Positions 36,166-45,496 of a stretch of DNA of 62,348 nt are shown piece after piece. The stretch lies in NCBI GenBank assembly GCA_026398435.1, contig JAPLSW010000049.1, positions 19,579 to 81,926 of the forward strand, in the 5' to 3' direction. The first letter of the stretch is position 1, and every line of letters starts with the position of its first letter. A program made the translations under genes and the position numbers. Source of the stretch: Chlamydiota bacterium (GTDB lineage Bacteria; Chlamydiota; Chlamydiia; Chlamydiales; Rhabdochlamydiaceae). The notes beneath the pieces are model-generated. The model was not told the DNA's origin, did no database searches, and saw nothing but the letters and a program-made list of their open reading frames with translations.

Positions 36166-36915
36166 ATGTGGAATGCAAAAACAGTAGCATGTGTGATCCC
36201 TGCGAGACTTGAGTCTTCGAGATTTCCGAGAAAGATTTTAGCTCTCTTGAAGGGCAAGCCTCTTATCGAGTGGGTGTGGATGGCTGCCCAAAAAGTGAAA
36301 TGCTTCGATGAAGTAGTGTTTGCCGTGGATTCAGAGGAGACAGCCGAAGTGATCAAGAGTTTTGGGGGGAAATCCTTTATGACATCAATTGCTTGTCCAG
36401 TCGGTACAGATAGGCTCGCAGAGCTCCAAAGAACAGGTCTTGTGAAAGCGGATGTTTGGGTAAACTGGCAAGCAGATGGTCCTTTTATTAACGAAAAGAC
36501 CATTCATGATCTTTTGCAGACGTGTGATAAAGATGGCGCAGATGTATGGACTCTTAAAAGGCGCATTTTCACAGAAGAAGATATTTGCTCTCCCGATGTT
36601 TCTAAAGTCGTCTGCGACGAGAAGGGAAGAGCGATGTATTTTTCTAGAGCCACCCTTCCCTTCTATCGGAAAGTTCCGGATGGAAAGGAAAAAATTTACT
36701 TTAAACACGTGGGTCTTTACGCCTATTCCGATGAGGGTCTTAAAAAAATTTCTACCCTTTCTCCTTGTGATTTAGAGGTAATAGAAAATTTAGAGCAGCT
36801 TAGATTTCTCTACCATGGACTTTTTGTGCAAGTCCATGAAACTGAGTATGAAACACTAGAGGTGGATCTGCCTGAGCATATGATACGGGCCGAAAGGATC
36901 ATGGACGTAAAATAA
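36166..36915 (+). CDS. KdsB-like CMP-sugar synthetase
   Basis: 249 residues of the 3-deoxy-manno-octulosonate cytidylyltransferase family. IPARLESSRFPRKIL, MTSIACPVGTDRLAEL, VNWQADGPFI, VDLPEHMIRAERIM match KdsB regions. The highly conserved QGDEP is QADGP here, keeping the metal-binding Asp but not the Gly-Glu. Three nt after rfbB, in the position where an rfbA might be expected. It may be the CMP-Kdo enzyme or a paralogue acting on another acidic sugar. Confidence 0.7.
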   Translation: MWNAKTVACVIPARLESSRFPRKILALLKGKPLIEWVWMAAQKVKCFDEVVFAVDSEETAEVIKSFGGKSFMTSIACPVGTDRLAELQRTGLVKADVWVNWQADGPFINEKTIHDLLQTCDKDGADVWTLKRRIFTEEDICSPDVSKVVCDEKGRAMYFSRATLPFYRKVPDGKEKIYFKHVGLYAYSDEGLKKISTLSPCDLEVIENLEQLRFLYHGLFVQVHETEYETLEVDLPEHMIRAERIMDVK

Positions 36916-36940
36916 ATGTGGATAGATAGACAATGCTTGG

Positions 36941-36970
36941 TTGAGAATTTAGCCGCCTATCGGTTATCAT
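36941..36970 (+). promoter_or_regulatory. Possible suf promoter
   Basis: TTGAGA and TATCAT with an 18-nt spacer, 31 nt before ATG 37001 of sufB. Confidence 0.4.
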
Positions 36971-37000
36971 AGCTGTAATTTATCTATACATGGCCTCAAT

Positions 37001-38440
37001 ATGAGCACAGAGCAACTTCTTAAAGACAGGTCGGATTATAAGTATGGTTTTTCGACTCCCATTGAAACAGAAAGCTTTGCAAAAGGGCTTTCGGAAGAGA
37101 TAGTCCGCGCCATCTCTGCAAAAAAAAACGAGCCCCCTTTTCTTCTGGAATTTCGTTTAAAAGCCTATAAAAAATGGCTGGAGATGGAAGAACCTGTATG
37201 GGGACATCTTAAATATACCCCTATCGATTACCAAGATATTACCTATTACTCAGCTCCTAAGGTGAAGCAGAAGCTTGATTCACTCAGTGAAGTAGATCCG
37301 GAAATCCTAAAAACATTCGAGCGGCTAGGCATTCCACTAGATGAGCAAAAGAGACTAACAAACGTAGCGGTTGATGTGGTGTTCGACTCGGTATCTCTTG
37401 GTACCACCTTTCAAAAGACACTGCAGGAAGCCGGCGTTGTCCTTTGTCCAATATCTGAGGCAATCCATAAATATCCGGAGCTTATCGAAAAATATCTCGG
37501 TAGCGTCGTTCCCATTGGTGATAACTTTTTCACGGCACTAAACTCCGCTGTTTTTTCAGACGGCTCTTTTGTCTATATCCCTAAAGGGGTCCGCTCTCCC
37601 ATTGAGCTCTCTACCTACTTCCGGATCAATGATAAGAAGAGTGGGCAGTTTGAAAGAACTCTCATCATCGCTGAAGAGGGCTCCTATGTGAGTTATCTCG
37701 AAGGATGCACTGCCCCTGCTTATGATAACAACCAGCTCCATGCAGCAGTTGTTGAACTTGTCGCTCTTGATAACGCTGAAATTAAATATTCTACTGTCCA
37801 AAACTGGTATTCAGGTAATCCTGAAACAGGTGTTGGGGGAATTTACAATTTTGTTACCAAGCGGGGAAGATGCCAGGGCTTTAGATCCAAGATCTGCTGG
37901 ACGCAGGTGGAAGCGGGAGCTGCCATCACATGGAAATATCCAAGTTGCATCTTGCAAGGGGACGAGTCTGTTGGGGAATTTTATTCTGTAGCTCTTACCA
38001 ATGGGCATATGCAAGCAGATACAGGAACGAAGATGATCCACTTAGGGAAAAATACCAAGTCTACGATCATCTCCAAGGGGATCTCTGCAGATTTCTCTCA
38101 CAATACCTATAGAGGTCTTGTTAAAATCGCCCCAAAAGCTACAAATAGCAGAAACTATACCCAGTGCGATTCGATGCTCGTCGGAGATAGATGTTCCGCC
38201 AATACCTTCCCTTATATAGAGGTAGCAAACCCCTCGGCTCAAGTAGAGCATGAAGCCTCAACATCGAAGATGAATGAGCAGCAACTATTTTATCTTCAGT
38301 CACGAGGCCTCGAAAGAGAAGATGCGATTAATATGATAGTTAATGGCTTTTGTAAGGACGTCATTAAAGAACTCCCCTTAGAATTTGCTGTGGAAGCGCA
38401 AAAGCTCCTCACGCTGAAGCTTGAAAATTCTGTAGGATAA
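37001..38440 (+). CDS. sufB: Fe-S cluster assembly scaffold SufB
   Basis: 479 residues. [82 protein letters not shown] and [22 protein letters not shown] are hallmark SufB segments. First gene of sufBCDS. It forms the SufBC2D scaffold that builds Fe-S clusters in the cytoplasm. Confidence 0.96.
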   Translation: MSTEQLLKDRSDYKYGFSTPIETESFAKGLSEEIVRAISAKKNEPPFLLEFRLKAYKKWLEMEEPVWGHLKYTPIDYQDITYYSAPKVKQKLDSLSEVDPEILKTFERLGIPLDEQKRLTNVAVDVVFDSVSLGTTFQKTLQEAGVVLCPISEAIHKYPELIEKYLGSVVPIGDNFFTALNSAVFSDGSFVYIPKGVRSPIELSTYFRINDKKSGQFERTLIIAEEGSYVSYLEGCTAPAYDNNQLHAAVVELVALDNAEIKYSTVQNWYSGNPETGVGGIYNFVTKRGRCQGFRSKICWTQVEAGAAITWKYPSCILQGDESVGEFYSVALTNGHMQADTGTKMIHLGKNTKSTIISKGISADFSHNTYRGLVKIAPKATNSRNYTQCDSMLVGDRCSANTFPYIEVANPSAQVEHEASTSKMNEQQLFYLQSRGLEREDAINMIVNGFCKDVIKELPLEFAVEAQKLLTLKLENSVG

Positions 38441-38458
38441 CCTTAAGGAAAAAACACC

Positions 38459-39205
38459 ATGATTGAAATCAAAGACTTGCATGCATCAACGGACGGTAAA
38501 GAGATATTAAAAGGTCTCACACTATCTATAAAAGCCGGAGAGATCCATGCGATCATGGGGCCTAATGGCGCCGGGAAATCAACACTTGCTAAAGTCTTAG
38601 CTGGGGACCCCTCTTATGAAATTACCAGTGGTGAGGTTTGGTTTAAGGGACAGAATATTTTAGAGATGGCGCCTGAAGAACGGGCTCATCTCGGTCTTTT
38701 TATGGGATTCCAATACCCGCTGGAAATTCCAGGTATTAGCAATGTCCAGTTTTTGCTTTCTTGCTATAATGCCAAGAGAAAGGCTCATGGAGAAACTCTT
38801 GTATCGGAAGAGCAGTTTCAGAGCATCCTCGAAGAGAAGATGGACGTATTGGAAATGAAAAAAGAATTTTTGGATAGAAGCGTTAATGAAGGATTTTCCG
38901 GTGGGGAGAAAAAAAGAAATGAAATCTTTCAAATGGCAGTCCTTGACCCAAGTTTTGCGATCCTCGATGAGACCGATTCAGGTCTTGATATCGATGCAAT
39001 GCGTATTGTAGCGCTCGGTGTGAATCGCTTAAGCAGTCCAGAAAAGGCTCTTCTTCTTATTACCCACTACCAAAGGCTTCTAGACTACATTAAGCCTACC
39101 TTTGTCCATGTTATGGTAGACGGGAAAATTGTGAAAAGTGGCGGCCCAGAGCTTGCCTTGCAACTAGAAGAAAGTGGATATGAAGACCTTGTTGGAGTAA
39201 AATAA
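38459..39205 (+). CDS. sufC: SufC, ATPase of the Fe-S assembly complex
   Basis: 248 residues, ABC ATPase. Walker A GPNGAGKSTL, Q-loop region GFQYPLEIPG, signature FSGGEKKRNEI, Walker B FAILDETDSGLD, and the H-motif ITHYQRLL. The stop overlaps the sufD start. Confidence 0.96.
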   Translation: MIEIKDLHASTDGKEILKGLTLSIKAGEIHAIMGPNGAGKSTLAKVLAGDPSYEITSGEVWFKGQNILEMAPEERAHLGLFMGFQYPLEIPGISNVQFLLSCYNAKRKAHGETLVSEEQFQSILEEKMDVLEMKKEFLDRSVNEGFSGGEKKRNEIFQMAVLDPSFAILDETDSGLDIDAMRIVALGVNRLSSPEKALLLITHYQRLLDYIKPTFVHVMVDGKIVKSGGPELALQLEESGYEDLVGVK

Positions 39206-40506
39206 TGACTCTTACCGATAGCCAAACAAATCTCTTTTATACGGCGCTTGAGGAGCAGTACAGCCTATGCTCTCCCAGTTCTGCGCGCTCTATGGCATGG
39301 GATCGTTTTCAGGAAAAAAAGTTTGCCGGTAAAAAAACCGAAGCCTTTAGCTATGTGCCGCTCAGACAACTGCTGTCCTTAGCATTTTCCGGCCCGTCTT
39401 CCTCTACAATTACTAAAGAAGAAATAGCACTTCACGTTTACCCAGAGTGCAAAGACTCAGCTCTTGTGTTTATCGATGGAGTATTTTCTCTTGAGCATTC
39501 TTCTTCTGAGGCTTTGCAGTCCGTTACAATTCTCCCTTTAAGCGTTGCGCAAAAGGGGAGTTACGGGAGCTTCTTGCAGCGTCGCATGCACCAAAGCATG
39601 GAGCAAGAACAAGATCCCTTTGCACTTCTTACTATGGCTCTAAGTAAAGAAGGCGCCTTTGTCTTTATTCCGCCAAGGCAGGAGCTTGCAGCTCCCATCC
39701 AATGTCTTTTTGTAACAACTGGCGATCAGGGAGCGACATTCCCAAGAATCCATATCGCACTTGGTGCTGAGGCTAAAGCCTCACTTGTAACAACATCTGC
39801 CCATCTGGGTTCTTGCGAAGGGCTTTTTCAAAGCGCTCTGATTGATATCGCCTTAGATGAAGCAAGTAGCCTTGAGCACTCCCTATATCTAGACCTTCCG
39901 AAAAAAGCATGGGGTTTTGCAGCGGTTAGAGCCACATTAAAAAAACAAAGCTCGTTAGATTGTATAAATGCATCTACTGGCTCTAAATCAGCACGGCAAG
40001 ATTACCGAGTCTGTCTACTTGGAGAAGAGTCCGATGCTAAGATCTCTGGTCTTTGCTGGCTCGAAGAAAACCACCAGTCCCACGTCCATGTTTTAGTAGA
40101 ACATATAGCTCCTAATTGCACGTCTAACCAGTTTTTCAAAAGCGCTCTCTCCGGAGTTTCTCAATCGAGCTTTACAGGAAAGATTTTTGTCGGACAGAAG
40201 GCTCAGAAAACACAGGCTTACCAGCTCAACAACAACCTTCTTTTAGCAGAAGGGCCCATTGCTTATAGCAAGCCAGGCCTTGAAATCCTCGCTGATGATG
40301 TAAAAGCATCACACGGCGCGACCATGACACAGTTAAGTAGCGATCAGCTCTTTTACCTAAAGAGCAGAGGTCTCTCTGAGGAGACAGCGAAAACACTTCT
40401 GGTGCTAGGCTTTTGTAAAGAGATCTTAGATAAAATATCTTGCGAGTCACTAAAGGATAAAACTCTTGTCTCACTAGAAAAATATTTATCAAAGCTGCCT
40501 AAATGA
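39205..40506 (+). CDS. sufD: SufD, Fe-S assembly scaffold partner
   Basis: 433 residues of the SufB/SufD family. The divergent N-terminal half is typical of SufD; the C-terminal half is conserved (FKSALSGVSQSSFTGKIFV, LLAEGPIAYSKPGLEILADDVKASHGATMTQLSSDQLFYLKSRGLS). Overlaps sufS by 4 nt (ATGA). Confidence 0.93.
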   Translation: MTLTDSQTNLFYTALEEQYSLCSPSSARSMAWDRFQEKKFAGKKTEAFSYVPLRQLLSLAFSGPSSSTITKEEIALHVYPECKDSALVFIDGVFSLEHSSSEALQSVTILPLSVAQKGSYGSFLQRRMHQSMEQEQDPFALLTMALSKEGAFVFIPPRQELAAPIQCLFVTTGDQGATFPRIHIALGAEAKASLVTTSAHLGSCEGLFQSALIDIALDEASSLEHSLYLDLPKKAWGFAAVRATLKKQSSLDCINASTGSKSARQDYRVCLLGEESDAKISGLCWLEENHQSHVHVLVEHIAPNCTSNQFFKSALSGVSQSSFTGKIFVGQKAQKTQAYQLNNNLLLAEGPIAYSKPGLEILADDVKASHGATMTQLSSDQLFYLKSRGLSEETAKTLLVLGFCKEILDKISCESLKDKTLVSLEKYLSKLPK

Positions 40507-41729
40507 TCTCGATAGAATCAGTAAGAAAACAATTCCCTATGCTCTCCCAGTTGATGCACGGCAAGCCCCTGATTTATTTTGACTCAGCGGCCACGACTCA
40601 AAAGCCCCAATCAGTGATCGATGCTATGAGCTCGTTTTATGAAACGCGCTATGGGACGGTGCATAGAGCCGTGTACGAGCTTGCTGCCAGGTCAACTGCC
40701 GAATACGATCTTGCAAGGCAAAAAGTGCAGCACTTTTTGCATGCAAAGCATCTAGAAGAAATCGTATTTACTAAAGGAACAACGGAATCTATCAATCTTG
40801 TGGCCTCCTCTTTTGGTAGAGCTTTTATTAATGCCGGTGATGAGGTTCTTATTTCGGAGACTGAGCACCACGCAAATATTGTTCCTTGGCAGATGATGTG
40901 CGCTGAAAGGGGAGCTATTTTACAGGTGATCCCCTGTAATGAAAAGGGAGAGATCGATCTGACGGCTTTTGAAGATCTTCTTTCTGATAAAACAAAGATC
41001 GTAGCGCTCGCTCATATTGCTAACAGCACAGGAACGATTCATCCGATAAAGCAGATCATCCAAAGAGCCCATGTCAAAGGTGCTAAAGTGCTCATCGATG
41101 GAGCGCAGAGCGTATCCCACCAAAACATCGATGTGCAGGATTTAGATGCGGACTTCTTTGTTTTTTCCGGTCATAAAGCCTACGGCCCGACCGGCATCGG
41201 CGTCCTCTACGGGAAAAAAGAGCTATTAGACGTGCTTCCTCCTTACCAAGGGGGAGGAGATATGGTGGATGAGGTCCGTTTTGAAAAAACTACCTACCAA
41301 AAATCTCCGTTAAAATTTGAAGCGGGGACCCCTCCGATTGCTGAGGTAATTGGTCTTGGAGCTGCCATCGATTTTATAGAGTCTTTGGGTAGAGAGAAGG
41401 TAGCCTTTCATGAGCATACCCTTTTAGCGTATGCAACAGAGAAGCTGCAAGGGGTTGAAGGTCTCCGTATCATTGGCATGGCTGCAAATAAGGGGCCCAT
41501 CATCAGTTTTGTGATTCAAGGGGTGCATCCACTTGATCTCGGAACGATGCTGAGTTTAAAGGGGGTTGCTGTGAGAACAGGGCATATGTGCGCGCAGCCA
41601 ACCCTTAGAAAATACGGCCTTACTTCGATGACAAGGATTTCTTTTGGGGTATATAATAACATCCAAGAGATCGATTATTTTATGCAGGCCTTGAACGAAG
41701 TGCTTCTGCTCCTTCGTCCCTCTATGTAG
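40503..41729 (+). CDS. sufS: Cysteine desulfurase SufS
   Basis: 408 residues, PLP enzyme supplying sulfur. PLP-binding Lys in FFVFSGHKAYGPTGIGVLYG, active Cys in RTGHMCAQP, N-terminal YFDSAATTQKP. Class II (SufS) type. No sufE or sufU follows; the next gene is an unknown accessory gene followed by a decayed sufS fragment. Confidence 0.95.
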   Translation: MISIESVRKQFPMLSQLMHGKPLIYFDSAATTQKPQSVIDAMSSFYETRYGTVHRAVYELAARSTAEYDLARQKVQHFLHAKHLEEIVFTKGTTESINLVASSFGRAFINAGDEVLISETEHHANIVPWQMMCAERGAILQVIPCNEKGEIDLTAFEDLLSDKTKIVALAHIANSTGTIHPIKQIIQRAHVKGAKVLIDGAQSVSHQNIDVQDLDADFFVFSGHKAYGPTGIGVLYGKKELLDVLPPYQGGGDMVDEVRFEKTTYQKSPLKFEAGTPPIAEVIGLGAAIDFIESLGREKVAFHEHTLLAYATEKLQGVEGLRIIGMAANKGPIISFVIQGVHPLDLGTMLSLKGVAVRTGHMCAQPTLRKYGLTSMTRISFGVYNNIQEIDYFMQALNEVLLLLRPSM

Positions 41730-41871
41730 TTTTAACATGCGCATAAGGAATTTTATTCTTTAAAACCGCCTATCTTAATACTATCTTAATAGAATTCTGG
41801 TAACCTCTAGACTGAAAATTGCTAATTAGTTTCAAAATTAATAAATAAAAAATAATAATTACGAGGTTTTT

Positions 41872-43254
41872 ATGGTTCAACCAACTGCTGCTGCAATAGC
41901 CGACCACATGACACCAATGTACCCTTTACCGATAGGAGCCGCTCTAGACCCATTTGGAGCTATAATGGGAAGAGAAGAAGAGGCTTTGCCGGCAGCTGTA
42001 GCTGAGAGGTTTTTTGGACAAATTCAAGCTGCGGCACATGCTATAAGTATAACTGGAATAGGTGATCTGTCATCTTTGGCTGATAGAGTAACGCAGTCGA
42101 ATCAGGCTTTGCAGGCGTATACTTCTTTGAGTACTTTTCCTAGATTAGCTCAAAGTCAAGAGACTAATTATAGTTATTGGCATAGTGATCTAGCTCTAGG
42201 TTGGGATATTTCTAAAATAGAAGATTTGGAATCTAAATTATTTTATCCATCTGCAACTCTTGAATCTCGTGTTCCCTTTTTAGCTCTTTTAGAAAGGAAA
42301 TTTGTAGAGGTGTCTGCTAAGGCTGAAGGAACTATCTATCTTTCTTATGAGCAGGCTGCAAGGTTAGAAGAAATCCGAGGAAGAATACTAAGTGGTGTTG
42401 ATGCAATGAAACTTGATGGGCGTTTACCTGGAGATGCTGCTATAAATATACCTGAATTTTTCCGTAATCTCGATGTTCGAAAGTTCTTTAGATCCTATGT
42501 GCTTCCTGCTAATCGACAACTTGCGTATGGAGCGAATGTGCCGGAAGGGCAGTTAGAAGAAATTATAGCAAATACTGCTGCTCTGCCAGCGCCTCTAAGA
42601 GGCAGTATCATAGCAAGCGTTGCAGTAATACCGCCCCTTGCTGTAAATCGAGTAGCTGAAGTTTTAAAAGCCCTAGATTCCGCACTTGAAGAGCTGCCAC
42701 AGTATACACCAGGACCTACTCATGTTGTTGAATATCTAATACAGGAAAAAGCAAGACTTGATGCTGAGGAAGCAAGTTGTGATCAGTTAGAAGGTAAGAC
42801 TAGAGCGGATGATCGGCGTCTGATGCGGAATGCTTATTGGAACATCCCTATGATAGATAATGGTAATTTTGCAGATCCTGAGGTGGAAGTGCTAAAGGGA
42901 GTAGTAAGGGGATGGATTGGCAAGGCATCGAACTACGTGAAGGATCGTATTAAAAACATGATATGGAGATTTAATGGGAAACCTGCAAGAGATCCATTAG
43001 TTTTTGGAGAGGATAATCTTGTATCCAACTTAAAAGTGACAATTTTTGCTATAACTTGTGCAGGATCTCCTGAGTTATGGCTTGCTAATGAAGCAGAGAT
43101 TGATGATATGATTGCAGATAGATTACGAATGCTTCACGCAGTTTCTGAGGTGAATGAGTTTCAGGCAGTCGATGCCCGTCGAAGGTATGATCAGATTATG
43201 AGTTCTCCTGACATTTCTAATCCTTTCAGAAGACCAGATGGATCTTTTGTGTGA
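41872..43254 (+). CDS. Protein of unknown function, effector candidate
   Basis: 460 residues, no recognised domain. Ala-rich N-terminus without signal peptide (MVQPTAAAIADHMTPMYPLP), then mostly helical, charged sequence with few glycines. Such a flexible N-terminus is compatible with type III secretion but not proof. GAGG lies about 5 nt before the ATG. It sits between intact sufS and a sufS relic that starts right at its stop codon. Confidence 0.6.
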   Translation: MVQPTAAAIADHMTPMYPLPIGAALDPFGAIMGREEEALPAAVAERFFGQIQAAAHAISITGIGDLSSLADRVTQSNQALQAYTSLSTFPRLAQSQETNYSYWHSDLALGWDISKIEDLESKLFYPSATLESRVPFLALLERKFVEVSAKAEGTIYLSYEQAARLEEIRGRILSGVDAMKLDGRLPGDAAINIPEFFRNLDVRKFFRSYVLPANRQLAYGANVPEGQLEEIIANTAALPAPLRGSIIASVAVIPPLAVNRVAEVLKALDSALEELPQYTPGPTHVVEYLIQEKARLDAEEASCDQLEGKTRADDRRLMRNAYWNIPMIDNGNFADPEVEVLKGVVRGWIGKASNYVKDRIKNMIWRFNGKPARDPLVFGEDNLVSNLKVTIFAITCAGSPELWLANEAEIDDMIADRLRMLHAVSEVNEFQAVDARRRYDQIMSSPDISNPFRRPDGSFV

Positions 43255-43303
43255 TTCAATGGATACATGCGGCTTGATTTTGGAACAATATTGAGTTTAA
43301 AAA
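43240..43303 (+). pseudogene. Relic of the sufS 3' region
   Basis: From GTGATTCAA (43251) to TGAGTTTAAA (43301) the sequence matches sufS 41511-41560 at 40 of 51 aligned positions, with one indel. Upstream to about 43240 weaker similarity continues. The corresponding protein segment is the region before the active-site Cys (VIQGVHPLDLGTMLSLKG); the reading frame is broken. Overlaps the stop codon of the preceding gene. Confidence 0.7.
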
Positions 43304-43314
43304 AGACTCAAATG

Positions 43315-44760
43315 CTATTGAGGGATTATAGCCGGTATCATCCAGGCATTCACATCAGATAGAATATCGATGATTTGCGGCTTTGGTGCATATGACCTTG
43401 GTATGAGGTAAAAGGGGCCGCTCGGTGATGGCAGCCAATTAGATTCTTTATCTGTTCCCGGGGAGTCTTTCTGAAGGTAAATGGTAAAGGAGCCGTCTGT
43501 ATTTTTCTTAAGGTCTGAAGAGTCGCTACCGATCATATAACGCTTCACTGCATTTGGTACCGTGTAGTTATTTTCAGCATCATACATAGTGATCGACCAG
43601 AACCCAGGTTCAAAGTAAGGGATCCCTTCTTTGAATGTCATCGTATATGTATTAGCGCCGGAGAGTGGAGCGCCTTTCGCATCTGCTGTATACATCCAAT
43701 ACACAGACTCATAAGGGATATTTGCCGTAAGTCCCACACGCGCCACAACAGCGCGTGTCATGTAATCCGCGCCTGGATTACCAATAGTTGCCGGTGGTAT
43801 GAACGCCCCTTTATAAAGTGTTCCAAAAACTAAATGATCTAGAGTATCGCTAATCTTTGTAGCAGCTCTTTCCATAGATGCTAAAACTATCGGAGTTAAT
43901 GTAGATCTATCCCATGGTTTGCCAAGCTGTATGCCAAGTGCTTTAAGGCTCGGCAGTATCGCTGAGATCTGATCCTTTGGTGGAGGATTCTCATTCATAG
44001 CGATAGAGAGGATCTCCCAGAATTGCAAGGGGTCTTTGTAGTTTACGTCACTTACCGATGCATCCGTATGTACTGGATTTGGCGCTGGATAGTTATAACT
44101 AACGGACCCTTGAGAGGGCTTTCCTAAAAATTCTGCATATGTTGAGACTTTGATGCCGCTGAGTATTTCTTTAGCACCTGCAAGATCGATTTTTCCTTTA
44201 TTATAGATATGAACCCTTGGTTGCAAAAGAACCCAAGGTGTTGGACAGTCGATCCTCTGTATCCCTTTGGGTAGCGTTCCCTTCCAGCCGGGGGATACAA
44301 GAGCATACTTTCCTCCTCCATATCCTGTGCTTTTACCACCAACATAGGCAAAGGCATTGGTCCACATATCCACGATTTCTATCATGTAATATCTATCGCT
44401 TGAATTAGGAGCCTCTAAGATGATCGGATCTGTGCGAAGGTCCATAAATCCAAAGCCGTAGATAACATTTACATTAGGAGTTACATATCCTGATTCTTTA
44501 GACAGCTCTGGTGTCGAGATATCTTCCATTCTCCATATCGTATTTGGTTTTGCTTTCGCTTTAGGCCCTACCGCATCGTGATCTCTTAACGCGTACATTG
44601 TTACAAGGGGGGCTCCCCACGTAGCTGCTTGCAGACTTAAGGAATCCAGCCACTCTTCTGTTGCCTCTTTTGGCAGGCTCACTACAGTCTCTTTGGAGAA
44701 ACTATTTGCAAGTAGACAAAAACTTGATGTAAGAAGTATCGAAATGATTCTGCATTGCAT
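43315..44760 (-). CDS. Secreted DUF1254/DUF1214 protein
   Basis: 481 residues from ATG 44760, chosen over a GTG at 44799 because of AAGGGGG upstream. Signal peptide MQCRIISILLTSSFCLLANS. The DUF1254 half carries the YGFGFMDLRTDPIILEAP and RYYMIEIVDMWTNAFAYVGGK segments. The DUF1214 half carries GANTYTMTF and PGFWSITMYDAENNYTVPNAVKRYMIG. Family function unknown; located outside the cytoplasm. Confidence 0.85.
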   Translation of the reverse strand: MQCRIISILLTSSFCLLANSFSKETVVSLPKEATEEWLDSLSLQAATWGAPLVTMYALRDHDAVGPKAKAKPNTIWRMEDISTPELSKESGYVTPNVNVIYGFGFMDLRTDPIILEAPNSSDRYYMIEIVDMWTNAFAYVGGKSTGYGGGKYALVSPGWKGTLPKGIQRIDCPTPWVLLQPRVHIYNKGKIDLAGAKEILSGIKVSTYAEFLGKPSQGSVSYNYPAPNPVHTDASVSDVNYKDPLQFWEILSIAMNENPPPKDQISAILPSLKALGIQLGKPWDRSTLTPIVLASMERAATKISDTLDHLVFGTLYKGAFIPPATIGNPGADYMTRAVVARVGLTANIPYESVYWMYTADAKGAPLSGANTYTMTFKEGIPYFEPGFWSITMYDAENNYTVPNAVKRYMIGSDSSDLKKNTDGSFTIYLQKDSPGTDKESNWLPSPSGPFYLIPRSYAPKPQIIDILSDVNAWMIPAIIPQ

Positions 44761-44850
44761 AGATTTTCCCCCTTGCGAAATAACTTTTAGACATTTCACA
44801 TAAACAGCATTTTGTCAAAGCAAAAAGCTCTCTAATAAATACTTTTAAAG

Positions 44851-45324
44851 CTATAACCAGGAAGTGAGAGGATTGCTTGACTGGCGAATATAGGCTTCTA
44901 GGGCTGCATCTATTTTTTCGTCTTCGGTCATTGTATAGGTTCTTGCTGTAGAAATAGTGCTCTCAGGAGAGCTTTGGGGAGACGGGTGCTCCTCTACAGG
45001 ACTATCTTCTACTTCTGTGGAAGCAGAATCGGGGATTTCAAGAGGCATTCTATAAGTCATGAGCCTGTTTTGTAGATAGTCTCTTGCATCAGCAGTTATA
45101 AACGGCTCAGATGCAGGGAATGAGGGCTCTGGATCTAGCTCATTTGCTTCTTCGTCGAATGGAGATGCAAGGAAATGTGCTTGCTCATATGCAGGTGGGG
45201 CCTCTGCTATTTGGTGATGCGCAGGGGAATCAGATATACACATTCCATCGTAATCTAGTTGAGAAATCTGATGCTCATAGGGAAGTCTAAAAGGTTCTAT
45301 AGAAAAGCTCATGGTATATTCCAT
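44851..45324 (-). CDS. Acidic, disordered protein with a PPxY motif, effector candidate
   Basis: 157 residues, strongly acidic and Pro/Ser-rich with no hydrophobic core, so largely disordered. It contains APPAYEQA near residue 43-50, a PPxY-type late-domain/WW-ligand motif, and repeated SPQSSPES. The start may be ATG 45324 or 45312. The gene is flanked by a DUF1254 protein and the porin cluster. Function unknown; a secreted host-interaction role is speculation. Confidence 0.5.
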   Translation of the reverse strand: MEYTMSFSIEPFRLPYEHQISQLDYDGMCISDSPAHHQIAEAPPAYEQAHFLASPFDEEANELDPEPSFPASEPFITADARDYLQNRLMTYRMPLEIPDSASTEVEDSPVEEHPSPQSSPESTISTARTYTMTEDEKIDAALEAYIRQSSNPLTSWL

Positions 45325-45442
45325 TTATTGTGAAAAAATAATATTTTTAATTGGAATATTATGGCTTATCTTGAGATAGATGTCATTTATTAGTTGTATT
45401 ATCTAGAAATTAGTTTAACTGAAAACGAAATTTACTAAATAA

Positions 45443-45469
45443 AAAACCCGAGCTTTTGGCTCGGGTTTT
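45443..45469. terminator. Bidirectional intrinsic terminator
   Basis: AAAACCCGAGC and GCTCGGGTTTT (11-bp stem) with a 5-nt loop; T-run on both strands. Ends the porin transcript at 45497 on the minus strand. Confidence 0.85.
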
Positions 45470-45496
45470 CTTTACAAAGGTTGACTGTCTAACTAA

